Assembly (NCBI GenBank): GCA_036267875.1
Contig: DATAVE010000152.1
Coordinates: 1 to 28,311 of the forward strand
Length of the DNA: 28,311 bases
Source of the DNA: DASZTV01 sp036267875
GTDB lineage: Bacteria; Actinomycetota; Actinomycetes; JAFAQI01
Direction: 5' to 3'
How positions within the stretch are numbered: position 1 is the stretch's first letter; every line of letters begins with the position of its first letter. The position numbers were made by a program, and so were the translations under genes. Of this stretch, positions 8,623 to 16,177 are shown piece after piece. Under the pieces are notes generated by a model that saw only the letters and a program-made list of their open reading frames with translations, had not been told where the DNA came from and ran no database searches.

Positions 8623-8696
8623 TAGCGGGGACAGGATTTGAACCTGTGACCTCTGGGTTATGAGCCCAGCGAGCTACCGAGCTGCTCCACCCCGCG
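8623..8696 (-). tRNA. Initiator tRNA-fMet (CAT anticodon)
   Basis: On the minus strand the gene folds into a full cloverleaf of 74 bases with anticodon CAT (from plus positions 8660-8662) in the loop CTCATAA. Initiator features are the three consecutive G-C pairs in the anticodon stem (GGG/CCC) and an unpaired first acceptor position (C1 opposite U72), which blocks elongation and permits formylation. The 5' end CGCGGGGTGGAGCAGCTCGG is the usual bacterial initiator beginning. The CCA tail is not encoded: the next bases are CG, so it must be added enzymatically, as is common in actinobacteria. Confidence 0.97.
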
Positions 8697-8707
8697 TCGG
8701 TCCTGCC

Positions 8708-8736
8708 ACGATAGCCCGGCTGCCCAGACGTACCAA
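8708..8736 (-). promoter_or_regulatory. Likely tRNA-fMet promoter
   Basis: On the minus strand there is a TTGGTA element (8736-8731), a 17-base spacer and TATCGT (8713-8708, fitting TAnnnT). The -10 element ends 11 bases before the tRNA 5' end. The spacing and position fit a housekeeping sigma promoter; the -35 match to TTGACA is 4 of 6. Confidence 0.55.
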
Positions 8737-8751
8737 ACGGGTGGTGTCGGC

Positions 8752-11448
8752 TCAGCCTGTGGTGGCGGGTGCCGCGATACCGCGGGGTGCCGGAATCCGA
8801 ACGCGGTCGGCCGCGGCGCAGGTCTCCTCGAGCCAGGTCGCCATCTGCGCAGCGGGCATCGGCTTGGCAAACAAATAGCCCTGGATCAGCGTGCAGCCGA
8901 GCTGGCGAAGCTTCGTCAGCTGTCCAGCGCTCTCGACACATTCGGCGACGGTCGTGATCTGCAGGGTCTGCGCCAACATGACGACGGCAGTGACGATCGC
9001 GTTGTCGACCACGCTCGTATCGATGTCGTGGACGAAGCTCCCGTCGATCTTCACGACGTCGATCGGGAACCGCTTGAGGTAGTTCAGCGAGGAGTGGCCG
9101 GTGCCGAAGTCGTCGATCGCGACCCGTACGCCGATGTCCTTGAGGCGCTGCAGGGTCTGGATCGTCCACTCGATGTCACGCATCGCCAGTGTCTCGGTGA
9201 CCTCGAGACAGAGTCGGCCGGCCGGAAGATCGGCAGCAGCGAGGGCCTCACGCACGATCTCGACTAGCTCGCCGTCCTGGAACTGACGGGCCGACAGGTT
9301 CACGCTGACGCCGAGCCGCACCCCCTGCTCGGTCTCCCAGTACCGGCATTGCCGGCAGGCTTCCTGAAGCACCAGTCGACCGAGCGGCAGGATCAGCCCG
9401 GTCTCCTCCGCGATGGGAATGAAGTCCCCCGGCGAGACCAGGCCACGCTGCGGGTGGTTCCAGCGAACCAGCGCCTCGGCGTCCTCCGGCCGTCCGCTAA
9501 CCGCGTCAACCAAGGGCTGGAAGAACACCTCGATTCCGCCGTCCATGATCGCCGCGCGCAGGTCGGTCTCCAGGTCGAGTTGCTCGACGGACCGATTGAT
9601 GCCGCCCGCGTACTGTCGCCACCGGCCGAGGCCTTCGGCCTTCGCGTCGTACATCGCCAGGTCCGCGTCGTGCAGCAGGTCATCACCGGACGTGTCGGCG
9701 CGCGAGATTGCGATGCCGACGGAGAGGCTCGCGACGACCGTTCGCTGGTCGGCGACCTCGATAGGTGTCTGCATTGCACGCACGATCCGGTCGGCGAGCT
9801 CGTGCACAGCGACGATGCTGTCGATGTCTTCGAGCAGCAATGTGAACTCGTCGCCGCCAAACCTTGCGACGGTGTCACCGTCGCGGACGAGGCTGGTGAG
9901 CCGATTCGCGATCTCCTTCAGTAGTCGGTCGCCGGCTTGGTGGCCGAGGCTGTCGTTGATCAGCTTGAAACGGTCGACATCGACGAAGATGACAGCGCTG
10001 GTGGCTGCGCCGCGGGATGTTCGCATCAGTGCCTGGTCGAGCCGGTCGATGAACAGTCGACGATTGGCTAGCCCGGTCAGCTGGTCATGGAATGCGTGGT
10101 GGGTCAGCTGCGCTTCGTAGTTCGTCCGTTCGGTGTCGTCGCGGAACGCGAGTACGACACCGACGCCTTCGCCGCCGTGGGTGGGTGCGCAGGTATAGCT
10201 GACCGGCAGCAGGCTGCCGTCGCTGAGGAGCAGGGTCATCGATGCGGTCAGGGTGGTCTGTGACTGCATGCATCGGCGAACCGGCGCGAGCAGCTGCTCC
10301 GCTACTGGATGTGACCGGCTGAACTGATCCACCGTCATTCCCAGCAGAGACTCAGCAGCCGCGTTCCAGAACGTCGGTCGTTCCGCCGCGTCGAACGCGC
10401 ACACGCCCTCCGCGAGGTTGGCCAGCACCGCCGCCATCTCGCGTCGCTGCTGATGCACCTCGGAGTAGAGCGCCGCGTTTGCGAACGCGCCGCCGGCGAT
10501 GGTCGCGAGAGCAGTCAACAGCCGCTGGTCCTCTGCGTCGAACGGCTCGCCCGGGTTGCGGCCGGTCACCACCAGCCAGCCATCGGTCTCGGTGAGCGGC
10601 GTGTTCGGCACGTCACCCGTGGGCGGCCGCGGCTGCACCTTCGCCTCGCCGCGCAGCACCCGTGAGGCGATCGCTTCGAGCGTGCTCGCGACTCGTCCCT
10701 CCGCCATCGAGCCGTGAATGTCCTGGGTCGCCTCGAGCAGGCCAAGGACGCGGTCTCGATCACGGCGGGCCTCGAAGTGTCCCGCGAGCACCTGGCGAAG
10801 CAGGGTGAACACGACGGGTACGGCGCACAGCGCCCAAGAAGTGGTCGCCGCGGCGAGTCCGGCGAGCAGGCCGGTCGTGGTGCCGACTGATACGAGTAAG
10901 AGCCGGGTGGCCCAGGCCTCGCGCCAGGCGTCCCGGAATGACTGACCCGCGACCACCTTGAGCAGCGCGCCGACGAGTACGGCGTTGACGACGATGAAGG
11001 TCGCCACGCCGGCGAGGATCGCCGGGATGATCGTGGGAGTCACGTGGCCGGGGTTGCGGCCGACCGCGTCGGCGACGATGACCGCAGCCTCGGCTGACAA
11101 CGTGAACTGCGCGGTATTGAAGATCGCCTTGACCGGCTGGCGACGACGCCAGACCTGTGCGCAGAGCTGCGTTGCCGTGAACAGCAGGATGGTCGCACCC
11201 GACGGCACCAGGGCAATGACCACCGCGAGCAGTCCGTCGTCGAAGCTGACGGCCTCGGAGTAGTTCGGACCGTAGATCAGCAGCGGGAACCGGTTGGACA
11301 CGAGCAGCAGCAGGCCGAGCATCACCAGGGCGGCGATGTCACCGAAGCCGGACACGGTGGTCTCGGCGATGCCCCATGCGACCGCGCTTACCGCGGCGAT
11401 CGCGGCGGCGACGATCAGTAGGCGTGCCTGTGGTGGTAGCCGGCTCAT
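8752..11448 (-). CDS. Membrane GAF-PAS-GGDEF-EAL cyclic-di-GMP turnover protein
   Basis: This 898-residue protein has several hydrophobic helices at residues 7-230. They are followed by a GAF-like region (about 240-350), a PAS domain (about 355-470, from AVLANLAEGVCAFDAAERPTF), a GGDEF domain and an EAL domain. The diguanylate cyclase signature RFGGDEF is intact (GGDEF at 531-535). The inhibitory I-site RDGD lies five residues upstream of it. The phosphodiesterase motif EALVRW begins at 658, and NLSARQ, EVTET, DDFGTGHSS and the terminal GYLFAKP are present, so both activities look competent. ATG 11448 is chosen because longer frames read into the subtilase repeat DNA. The gene begins 7 bases after the subtilase stop, so the two are co-transcribed. 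It presumably senses a membrane or internal signal and tunes c-di-GMP. Confidence 0.94.
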   Translation of the reverse strand: MSRLPPQARLLIVAAAIAAVSAVAWGIAETTVSGFGDIAALVMLGLLLLVSNRFPLLIYGPNYSEAVSFDDGLLAVVIALVPSGATILLFTATQLCAQVWRRRQPVKAIFNTAQFTLSAEAAVIVADAVGRNPGHVTPTIIPAILAGVATFIVVNAVLVGALLKVVAGQSFRDAWREAWATRLLLVSVGTTTGLLAGLAAATTSWALCAVPVVFTLLRQVLAGHFEARRDRDRVLGLLEATQDIHGSMAEGRVASTLEAIASRVLRGEAKVQPRPPTGDVPNTPLTETDGWLVVTGRNPGEPFDAEDQRLLTALATIAGGAFANAALYSEVHQQRREMAAVLANLAEGVCAFDAAERPTFWNAAAESLLGMTVDQFSRSHPVAEQLLAPVRRCMQSQTTLTASMTLLLSDGSLLPVSYTCAPTHGGEGVGVVLAFRDDTERTNYEAQLTHHAFHDQLTGLANRRLFIDRLDQALMRTSRGAATSAVIFVDVDRFKLINDSLGHQAGDRLLKEIANRLTSLVRDGDTVARFGGDEFTLLLEDIDSIVAVHELADRIVRAMQTPIEVADQRTVVASLSVGIAISRADTSGDDLLHDADLAMYDAKAEGLGRWRQYAGGINRSVEQLDLETDLRAAIMDGGIEVFFQPLVDAVSGRPEDAEALVRWNHPQRGLVSPGDFIPIAEETGLILPLGRLVLQEACRQCRYWETEQGVRLGVSVNLSARQFQDGELVEIVREALAAADLPAGRLCLEVTETLAMRDIEWTIQTLQRLKDIGVRVAIDDFGTGHSSLNYLKRFPIDVVKIDGSFVHDIDTSVVDNAIVTAVVMLAQTLQITTVAECVESAGQLTKLRQLGCTLIQGYLFAKPMPAAQMATWLEETCAAADRVRIPAPRGIAAPATTG

Positions 11449-11455
11449 GGCGTCG

Positions 11456-13069
11456 TCACGACCACGTCGATGCGTTCCATGCGCTGGCGTTCCACGCGGA
11501 GGCATTCCACGCCGACGCGTTCCAGGACGACGCGTTCCAAGCACTCGCGTTCCACGCGGAGGCATTCCACGCTGACGCGTTCCAGGCACTTGCATTCCAA
11601 GCGCTGGCGTTCCAGGCCGAAGCGTTCCACGCGGATGCGTTCCAGGCCGAGGCTGTGACGTTGGTGCTGTAGTTCGCAGGATTCCAGCTCGATACCGACC
11701 AGGTCGACAGCAGGGGAATCGTTACCCCTGGCAGTGTTGGGATCGCGATCCCGAGAAGGCGTTGCTGGTTGAGCGCCACAGACGGCGCGGTCGCCGCGTC
11801 GTAGGCGTCGAGATCTCCGTGCCCGTCGAGTGACGGGTTGCCCGTCGGCCCAGGCGTTGCGGTAGCGAGCAGTCGTGCCTTGATCTGGTCAGGAGTGGCT
11901 GTCGGGTTCTGCTGGGCGACCAGTGCCGCCGCGCCGCTCGTGATCGCAGCGGAGAACGACGTACCGGACCCGACGAAGTTCGCGGCTCCTACCTCGGCGC
12001 TCGGGTACGACTGGTCGATGGTCGAGCCAGGCGCGCGCAGGCTGATGACCGAGCGACCCGCGGCGACGAGGTCGGGCTTGAGCCAGCCGTTGGCGGAGGT
12101 CGGACCTTGGCTGCTGAAGGACGCGACGCTGGTCGCTCCGCCCGACGCGACCGCCGTGTCGTCGAGTGCGCCGACGGTTACGACGTCGGGGTCGTCACCC
12201 GGAGAGGTGATGGTGCCCTGACCCGGCCCGGAGTTCCCCGCCGAGGTGATGACGGTGATGCCGGCCTGCCAGGCGGCCTCGACCGCCTCGTCGAGCGGGT
12301 TGAGCTGGGTGGGTCCGGTCGGCACCTCGCCGATCGACATGTTGAGGACTTTGATTCCGTAGGCCACCCGGTTGTTGATTGCCCACGCGACGCCCTGGAT
12401 CACCTTGGCGACGTCCGTGACCCCGGTCGCGCCTGCGACCTTGATCGACACCAGGTTCGCTCCGGTTGCCTCGCCCGGGTAGGCGCCGCCTGACGACGAG
12501 CCGTCTCCTGCGATCAGGCCGGCGACGAAGGTGCCGTGGCCGTAGCTGTCCAGAAGCGGGTTGCCGGCACCGGAGAGGTCGACGCCGCCGAGGAGGCGGT
12601 TGCCAAAGTCCGGGAGCGGGTCGATCCCGGTGTCGAGGACGGCGACGCCGACCCCGGCACCGTTGATGCCGTTCGCGGCGAGCTTCGTGGCGCCGGTCGA
12701 GTCAGGAAATGCGCTGGCGGCTGCGGGAGCGCTCGCTGGGAGCGCGCCGACGAGCCCGTCCACGGCGACTGGGGCGTCCGGGCTGGTCACCAAGCCGAGC
12801 GCGTTGAGCAGGTTGAGCGCGGCCGATGACGGCACCTGGGCGAGTACCCCGTCGACAACGGGGAGCGAGTTGATCGTGTGTCCGCCGACCGTCGAGATCA
12901 GCGTCTGGACCAGTGCGAGTGACGGGCCTTGGACGATTACGTTGACCGGCGTCGAGGCCGATGCGGGCGCCGCTCCGGTGAGACCGCCGGCTAGCAAACC
13001 ACCGGTGGCGACGACGGCGGCAAGACGCCGCAGGCTCGAAAGACGGAACGACCGCTTGTGACCGACCAC
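11456..13069 (-). CDS. Secreted S8 family subtilisin-like serine protease with SAWNA repeat tail
   Basis: This 537-residue secreted protease has a basic start, a hydrophobic segment and a likely signal-peptidase site after APASA (about residue 38). An I9-like propeptide region covers roughly residues 41-125. The catalytic domain is complete: Asp146 (VLDTGID), His178 (YGHGTFVAG), oxyanion Asn279 (SAGNSG) and Ser371 (GTSFSAA). After the domain ends near 430, a linker leads to twelve pentapeptides S-A/S-W-N-A (474-533) and a final STWS. GTG 13069 is well supported by AAGGAGG at 13076-13082, 6 bases away. The gene precedes and is closely linked to the GGDEF-EAL gene. No LPXTG signal or C-terminal transmembrane helix is seen, so the repeat tail may take the place of an anchor. 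Confidence 0.95.
   Translation of the reverse strand: MVGHKRSFRLSSLRRLAAVVATGGLLAGGLTGAAPASASTPVNVIVQGPSLALVQTLISTVGGHTINSLPVVDGVLAQVPSSAALNLLNALGLVTSPDAPVAVDGLVGALPASAPAAASAFPDSTGATKLAANGINGAGVGVAVLDTGIDPLPDFGNRLLGGVDLSGAGNPLLDSYGHGTFVAGLIAGDGSSSGGAYPGEATGANLVSIKVAGATGVTDVAKVIQGVAWAINNRVAYGIKVLNMSIGEVPTGPTQLNPLDEAVEAAWQAGITVITSAGNSGPGQGTITSPGDDPDVVTVGALDDTAVASGGATSVASFSSQGPTSANGWLKPDLVAAGRSVISLRAPGSTIDQSYPSAEVGAANFVGSGTSFSAAITSGAAALVAQQNPTATPDQIKARLLATATPGPTGNPSLDGHGDLDAYDAATAPSVALNQQRLLGIAIPTLPGVTIPLLSTWSVSSWNPANYSTNVTASAWNASAWNASAWNASAWNASAWNASAWNASAWNASAWNASSWNASAWNASAWNASAWNASTWS
11471..11650 (-). repeat. Twelve tandem 15-bp units encoding SAWNA pentapeptides
   Basis: Twelve consecutive 15-base units encode S-A-W-N-A; one unit has Ser in place of Ala. 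The Trp and Asn codons are invariant at the protein level. Synonymous positions differ between units (GCG/GCA/GCC, AAC/AAT, varied Ser codons), so the repeat is conserved as protein and is not a very recent DNA amplification. There is no spacer structure, so it is not a CRISPR array. Confidence 0.95.
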
Positions 13070-13140
13070 TGCGTGCCTCCTTGGGAGCCGCGCGGTCTGG
13101 GTGCGCGGTCAGCCCTCGTGAGCATCGCTGGGACCCGTAT

Positions 13141-13170
13141 CCAAATGAATAGCGGATCGTTGTCATTTGG
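13141..13170. promoter_or_regulatory. Dyad CCAAATGA-N14-TCATTTGG upstream of the subtilase
   Basis: Perfect 8-base inverted arms (13141-13148 and 13163-13170) lie about 70-100 bases upstream of the protease GTG, in the 128-base gap after the UPF0182 gene. The AT-rich arms stand out in this GC-rich region. No T-run follows on either strand, so an operator is more likely than a terminator. The binding protein is unknown. Confidence 0.45.
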
Positions 13171-13178
13171 CCGTGCTT

Positions 13179-13202
13179 GGCATGGCCCGGAATGACCATG
13201 CC
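13179..13202 (-). other. Hairpin GGCATGG/CCATGCC just after UPF0182
   Basis: A 7-bp inverted repeat with a 10-base centre begins 9 bases after the UPF0182 stop. It lacks a T-tract. It may be a weak or Rho-assisted transcript end, or part of the subtilase promoter region. Confidence 0.3.
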
Positions 13203-13210
13203 GCGACTAG

Positions 13211-16159
13211 TTACGGCGACTTGCCGCCCGCTGCTGCGGCCACTTTCGCGAGGTCGGCCTTCAGTGCGGCCTGGTCGCGACCGTACGCCGCGAAGTCTCC
13301 ACGCCGAAGGTCTGCATCGGAGTTGGCCTCGTCCTGCTGCGCATCCGCGATGGCTTGTTGCAGAGCGGCCGACGCTGTCGTACCTGTGGTCGGTGGACTC
13401 GTCGCGCCGGTACCTGTCCCGGTGCCGGTTGACGCCGGCGGCGCGGCGCCCTTCACGCCGAACACCTCGTTGAGGGCAGCGTCCAGCGTCGACTCATACG
13501 CGGCGTTGCCGTCGGAGTAGACGAGGAACTTGCGCAACACGGGGAACGACTGCCCGCCCGAAGCCTGCACGTAGAGCGGCTCTACGTAGAGCATCGACCC
13601 CGCAACCGGGATTGTCAGCAGATTGCCCTTGATGATCACCGATCCTCCGGAGCTGAGCAGCGTCAGCTGTGGCGAGATCGTGGTGTTGGAGTCGAGCTCG
13701 TTCTGGACCTGACCCGGCCCCGCGAGCCCCGCATTTGCGGGCAACGTCAGCAGGGTGAACTTGCCGTAGTCCGGACCCGGTTGGGAGTCGACCGATAAGT
13801 ACGCGGTGAGGTTTCGGCGCGTCAGCGATAACAGCGGTGACGTCAACGAGAAGACCGGCGGGGTTGTGCCACCGTCAGGCGACATCGTCAGGTAGTACGA
13901 AGGCTGCGGCACCGTCGACTCGCCGTTGTTGAGCGTGGGGTCGAACGGCACGTTCCAGAACTCGGTGCCGTTGTAGAACGAGCGCGGATCTGTCACGTGG
14001 TAGTGCGCGATCAGGGTTCGCTGGATGTTGAACAGGTCCTCGGGATAGCGCAGATGCGGGATGAGGTCTGTCGGCATGTCCGACTGCGGCTGCACGACTC
14101 CTGGGAACGCCTTCTCCCATGTCTTCAGAATCGGGTCGGGAGCAGCGCTCGGGTCGGCTGCGGAAGGCTGCTGGTCCCACTCGTAGAGGTTGACCGCGCC
14201 CGTGTAGGCGTTGACCGTGGCCTTCACCGAGTTGCGGATGTAGTTGATCTTCGCGTTGCGCTGGGAGGCGACCGAGTCGGTCGTGGTGTTGAGAGACGTC
14301 TTGGTCGAGGAGCTGAGCGACTCCTCTTCGGAATACGGGAAGCCGTTGGTGGTCGTGTAGCCGTCGACCACCCAGAGGATCTGGCCATCGACGACAACGG
14401 GATACGGATCGCCGTCGAGCGTGAGCCATGGGGCAACCTTGGCAACCCGGGCGCGAGGGTCCCGGACGTAGAGGATGCGCGAGTCGGAGTTGACGCCGCT
14501 CGACAGCAGGATGTTCTTGTCCTTGAACTTCCACGCGTAGAGCAACTGCTTGAAGAACGATCCGATCTTGACGCCGCCCCCGCCGGTGTACGTCGTGTTG
14601 GTCTGGCCGGCCGAGGTGTCGTTGGGGAGATCGAGCTCGCGCGGTCGGGTGCCCGCAGGCGCGCCGACGATCGAGTAGTTCGGCGTGCCCTGGCCGAAGT
14701 AGATCCGCGGCTGGAAGCTGCCCAGCGAGCCCGTTGGTGGCAGGTCCTCTTCGACGAAGTCGGGGGATCCGTCTGGTTGAGCGCTGTCCGCCTGAGCAGC
14801 GACGACGCCATAGCCGTGGGTGTAGACGAGGTGGTCGTTGATCCAGTTGCGCTGGTTCGACTGGAGGCCGCCCAGGTTGATGTTGCGCGTCCCGATGACC
14901 ACGTCGGTGAGCGCGTTGTTCTTGCCGACCGGATAGCGGTCTACGTCGAGGGAGTCCTCGAACGAGTAGAACGAGCGTTGCTGCTGGAGCTGCTCGAAGG
15001 TCTGTGACACCACGTTCGGGTCGAGTACCCGGAGCTGGACGTCCTGGCCGACCTGTGACCGCTGTTGCGATGGCGTAAGTGTCGAGACGCCGGCGTACTG
15101 CTCGGTGGTGACGTTGTTCGGCCCGATCCCATACGCGATCTGGGTTTGGTCGATGTTGCGCTGGATGTAGGGCGCCTCGAGATCCTGCGCGCTCGGCTTC
15201 ACCTTGAACTGCTGCACCAGCGCCGGATAAGCGCCACCGATGACGAGGGCGGAGATCACCATCAGGCCGAACGCGACCGCGGGCAGCATCCAGTTACGCG
15301 TGTAGATGTTTGCGAAGAACAGCAGCGCGCAGATGATCGCGACGAACACCAGGATCGTCTTGGCCGGTAGCACCGCATGGACGTCGGTGTACGACGGACC
15401 CGTGACGATCCCGCGTCCCGAGAACGCGAGCGCGTAGCGGTCGAGCCAGTACGCAAATGCCTTCAGCAGGACGAAGACCCCGAGCAGGACGGAGATGTGC
15501 ACCCGCCCCGCGGGTGTCCACTTGGGGCCTGGTGTCTGCAGCCGGAGCGAGCCGTAGAGATACGCCGTCACGAGCGCCGCGACCAGGGAGACGGCCACAA
15601 CCGCGAACAGCACGCCGAGGGTGAAGCGCTGCATCGGGTAGGTGAAGGCGAAGTAGGAGATGTCCTTGTGGAACTGCGGATCCTTCATCCCGAAGTGCGT
15701 GCCGTTGCGCCACAGCAGCCAGGTCTGCCAACGGCCGGAAGCCGCGGCGCCGGTGATGATGCCGATGAGGAGCGCGACCGCGCCGAGCAGCCAGCCCCGC
15801 AGCGGATGCACGAGCTGGCGGTATCGATCGAGTTGTTGCTGCTCGATCGAGTGCGGCGGCTCCTTGGGGCGGAGCCGGTAGGCGATGACGATGTTCACCG
15901 CGACGACGATCGCCATCACGCTGCCGAAGAGCACGAACAGCACGATCTCGGTGACGAGGCGCCGGCTGAACACGGACGAGAAGCCGATCGAGCGGAACCA
16001 CAGCAGATCGGTGTACTCGCCGACGAAGACCGACCACAGGATGAAGGCCACGATGAGCGCTACTACTGCGGCCACCACGATCTGCACGCGACGGTTGAAC
16101 GGGGGAAGCTGAGGCAGATTCGGCCGCGGCATGTTGGGCCGCGGCATGTTGAAGGTCAC
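13211..16159 (-). CDS. UPF0182 family large membrane protein (COG1615)
   Basis: This 982-residue protein of the actinobacterial UPF0182 family has about seven transmembrane helices in the first 330 residues (for example VQIVVAAVVALIVAFILWSVF and TILVFVAIICALLFFANIY). A long extracytoplasmic region containing DPRARVAKVAPWLTLDGDPYPVVVDG follows. A low-complexity Pro/Thr/Gly stretch and an Ala/Lys/Asp-rich C-terminus close the protein. The biochemical function is not known. The GTG at 16159 gives a repeated MPRPN start; ATG at 16147 is an alternative, and neither has a clear ribosome site. It lies 18 bases after the histidine-kinase stop on the same strand. In mycobacteria this gene family sits next to the YlbL-type gene; here the kinase separates the two. 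Confidence 0.93.
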   Translation of the reverse strand: MTFNMPRPNMPRPNLPQLPPFNRRVQIVVAAVVALIVAFILWSVFVGEYTDLLWFRSIGFSSVFSRRLVTEIVLFVLFGSVMAIVVAVNIVIAYRLRPKEPPHSIEQQQLDRYRQLVHPLRGWLLGAVALLIGIITGAAASGRWQTWLLWRNGTHFGMKDPQFHKDISYFAFTYPMQRFTLGVLFAVVAVSLVAALVTAYLYGSLRLQTPGPKWTPAGRVHISVLLGVFVLLKAFAYWLDRYALAFSGRGIVTGPSYTDVHAVLPAKTILVFVAIICALLFFANIYTRNWMLPAVAFGLMVISALVIGGAYPALVQQFKVKPSAQDLEAPYIQRNIDQTQIAYGIGPNNVTTEQYAGVSTLTPSQQRSQVGQDVQLRVLDPNVVSQTFEQLQQQRSFYSFEDSLDVDRYPVGKNNALTDVVIGTRNINLGGLQSNQRNWINDHLVYTHGYGVVAAQADSAQPDGSPDFVEEDLPPTGSLGSFQPRIYFGQGTPNYSIVGAPAGTRPRELDLPNDTSAGQTNTTYTGGGGVKIGSFFKQLLYAWKFKDKNILLSSGVNSDSRILYVRDPRARVAKVAPWLTLDGDPYPVVVDGQILWVVDGYTTTNGFPYSEEESLSSSTKTSLNTTTDSVASQRNAKINYIRNSVKATVNAYTGAVNLYEWDQQPSAADPSAAPDPILKTWEKAFPGVVQPQSDMPTDLIPHLRYPEDLFNIQRTLIAHYHVTDPRSFYNGTEFWNVPFDPTLNNGESTVPQPSYYLTMSPDGGTTPPVFSLTSPLLSLTRRNLTAYLSVDSQPGPDYGKFTLLTLPANAGLAGPGQVQNELDSNTTISPQLTLLSSGGSVIIKGNLLTIPVAGSMLYVEPLYVQASGGQSFPVLRKFLVYSDGNAAYESTLDAALNEVFGVKGAAPPASTGTGTGTGATSPPTTGTTASAALQQAIADAQQDEANSDADLRRGDFAAYGRDQAALKADLAKVAAAAGGKSP

Positions 16160-16177
16160 TGTCGCAACATATCGGCG

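Noticed and set aside
11449..11595. 49-residue N-terminal extension of the GGDEF-EAL protein
   Set aside because: It reads the subtilase repeat DNA in another frame, giving an Arg/Gly/Pro-rich repeat. ATG 11448, after the subtilase stop, fits a normal N-terminus.
11471..11650. CRISPR-like array
   Set aside because: The 15-base units are contiguous with no unique spacers and are in frame with a protein.
11376..11672. Plus-strand frame with AFHAEAFHAD-type repeats opposite the subtilase tail
   Set aside because: The periodic peptide is a by-product of the 15-base repeat coding SAWNA on the other strand. There is no ribosome site or homology.
13997..15007. 336-codon plus-strand frame
   Set aside because: It lies wholly antisense to the UPF0182 gene, has an Arg/Val/Asp-rich composition and no recognisable domain.
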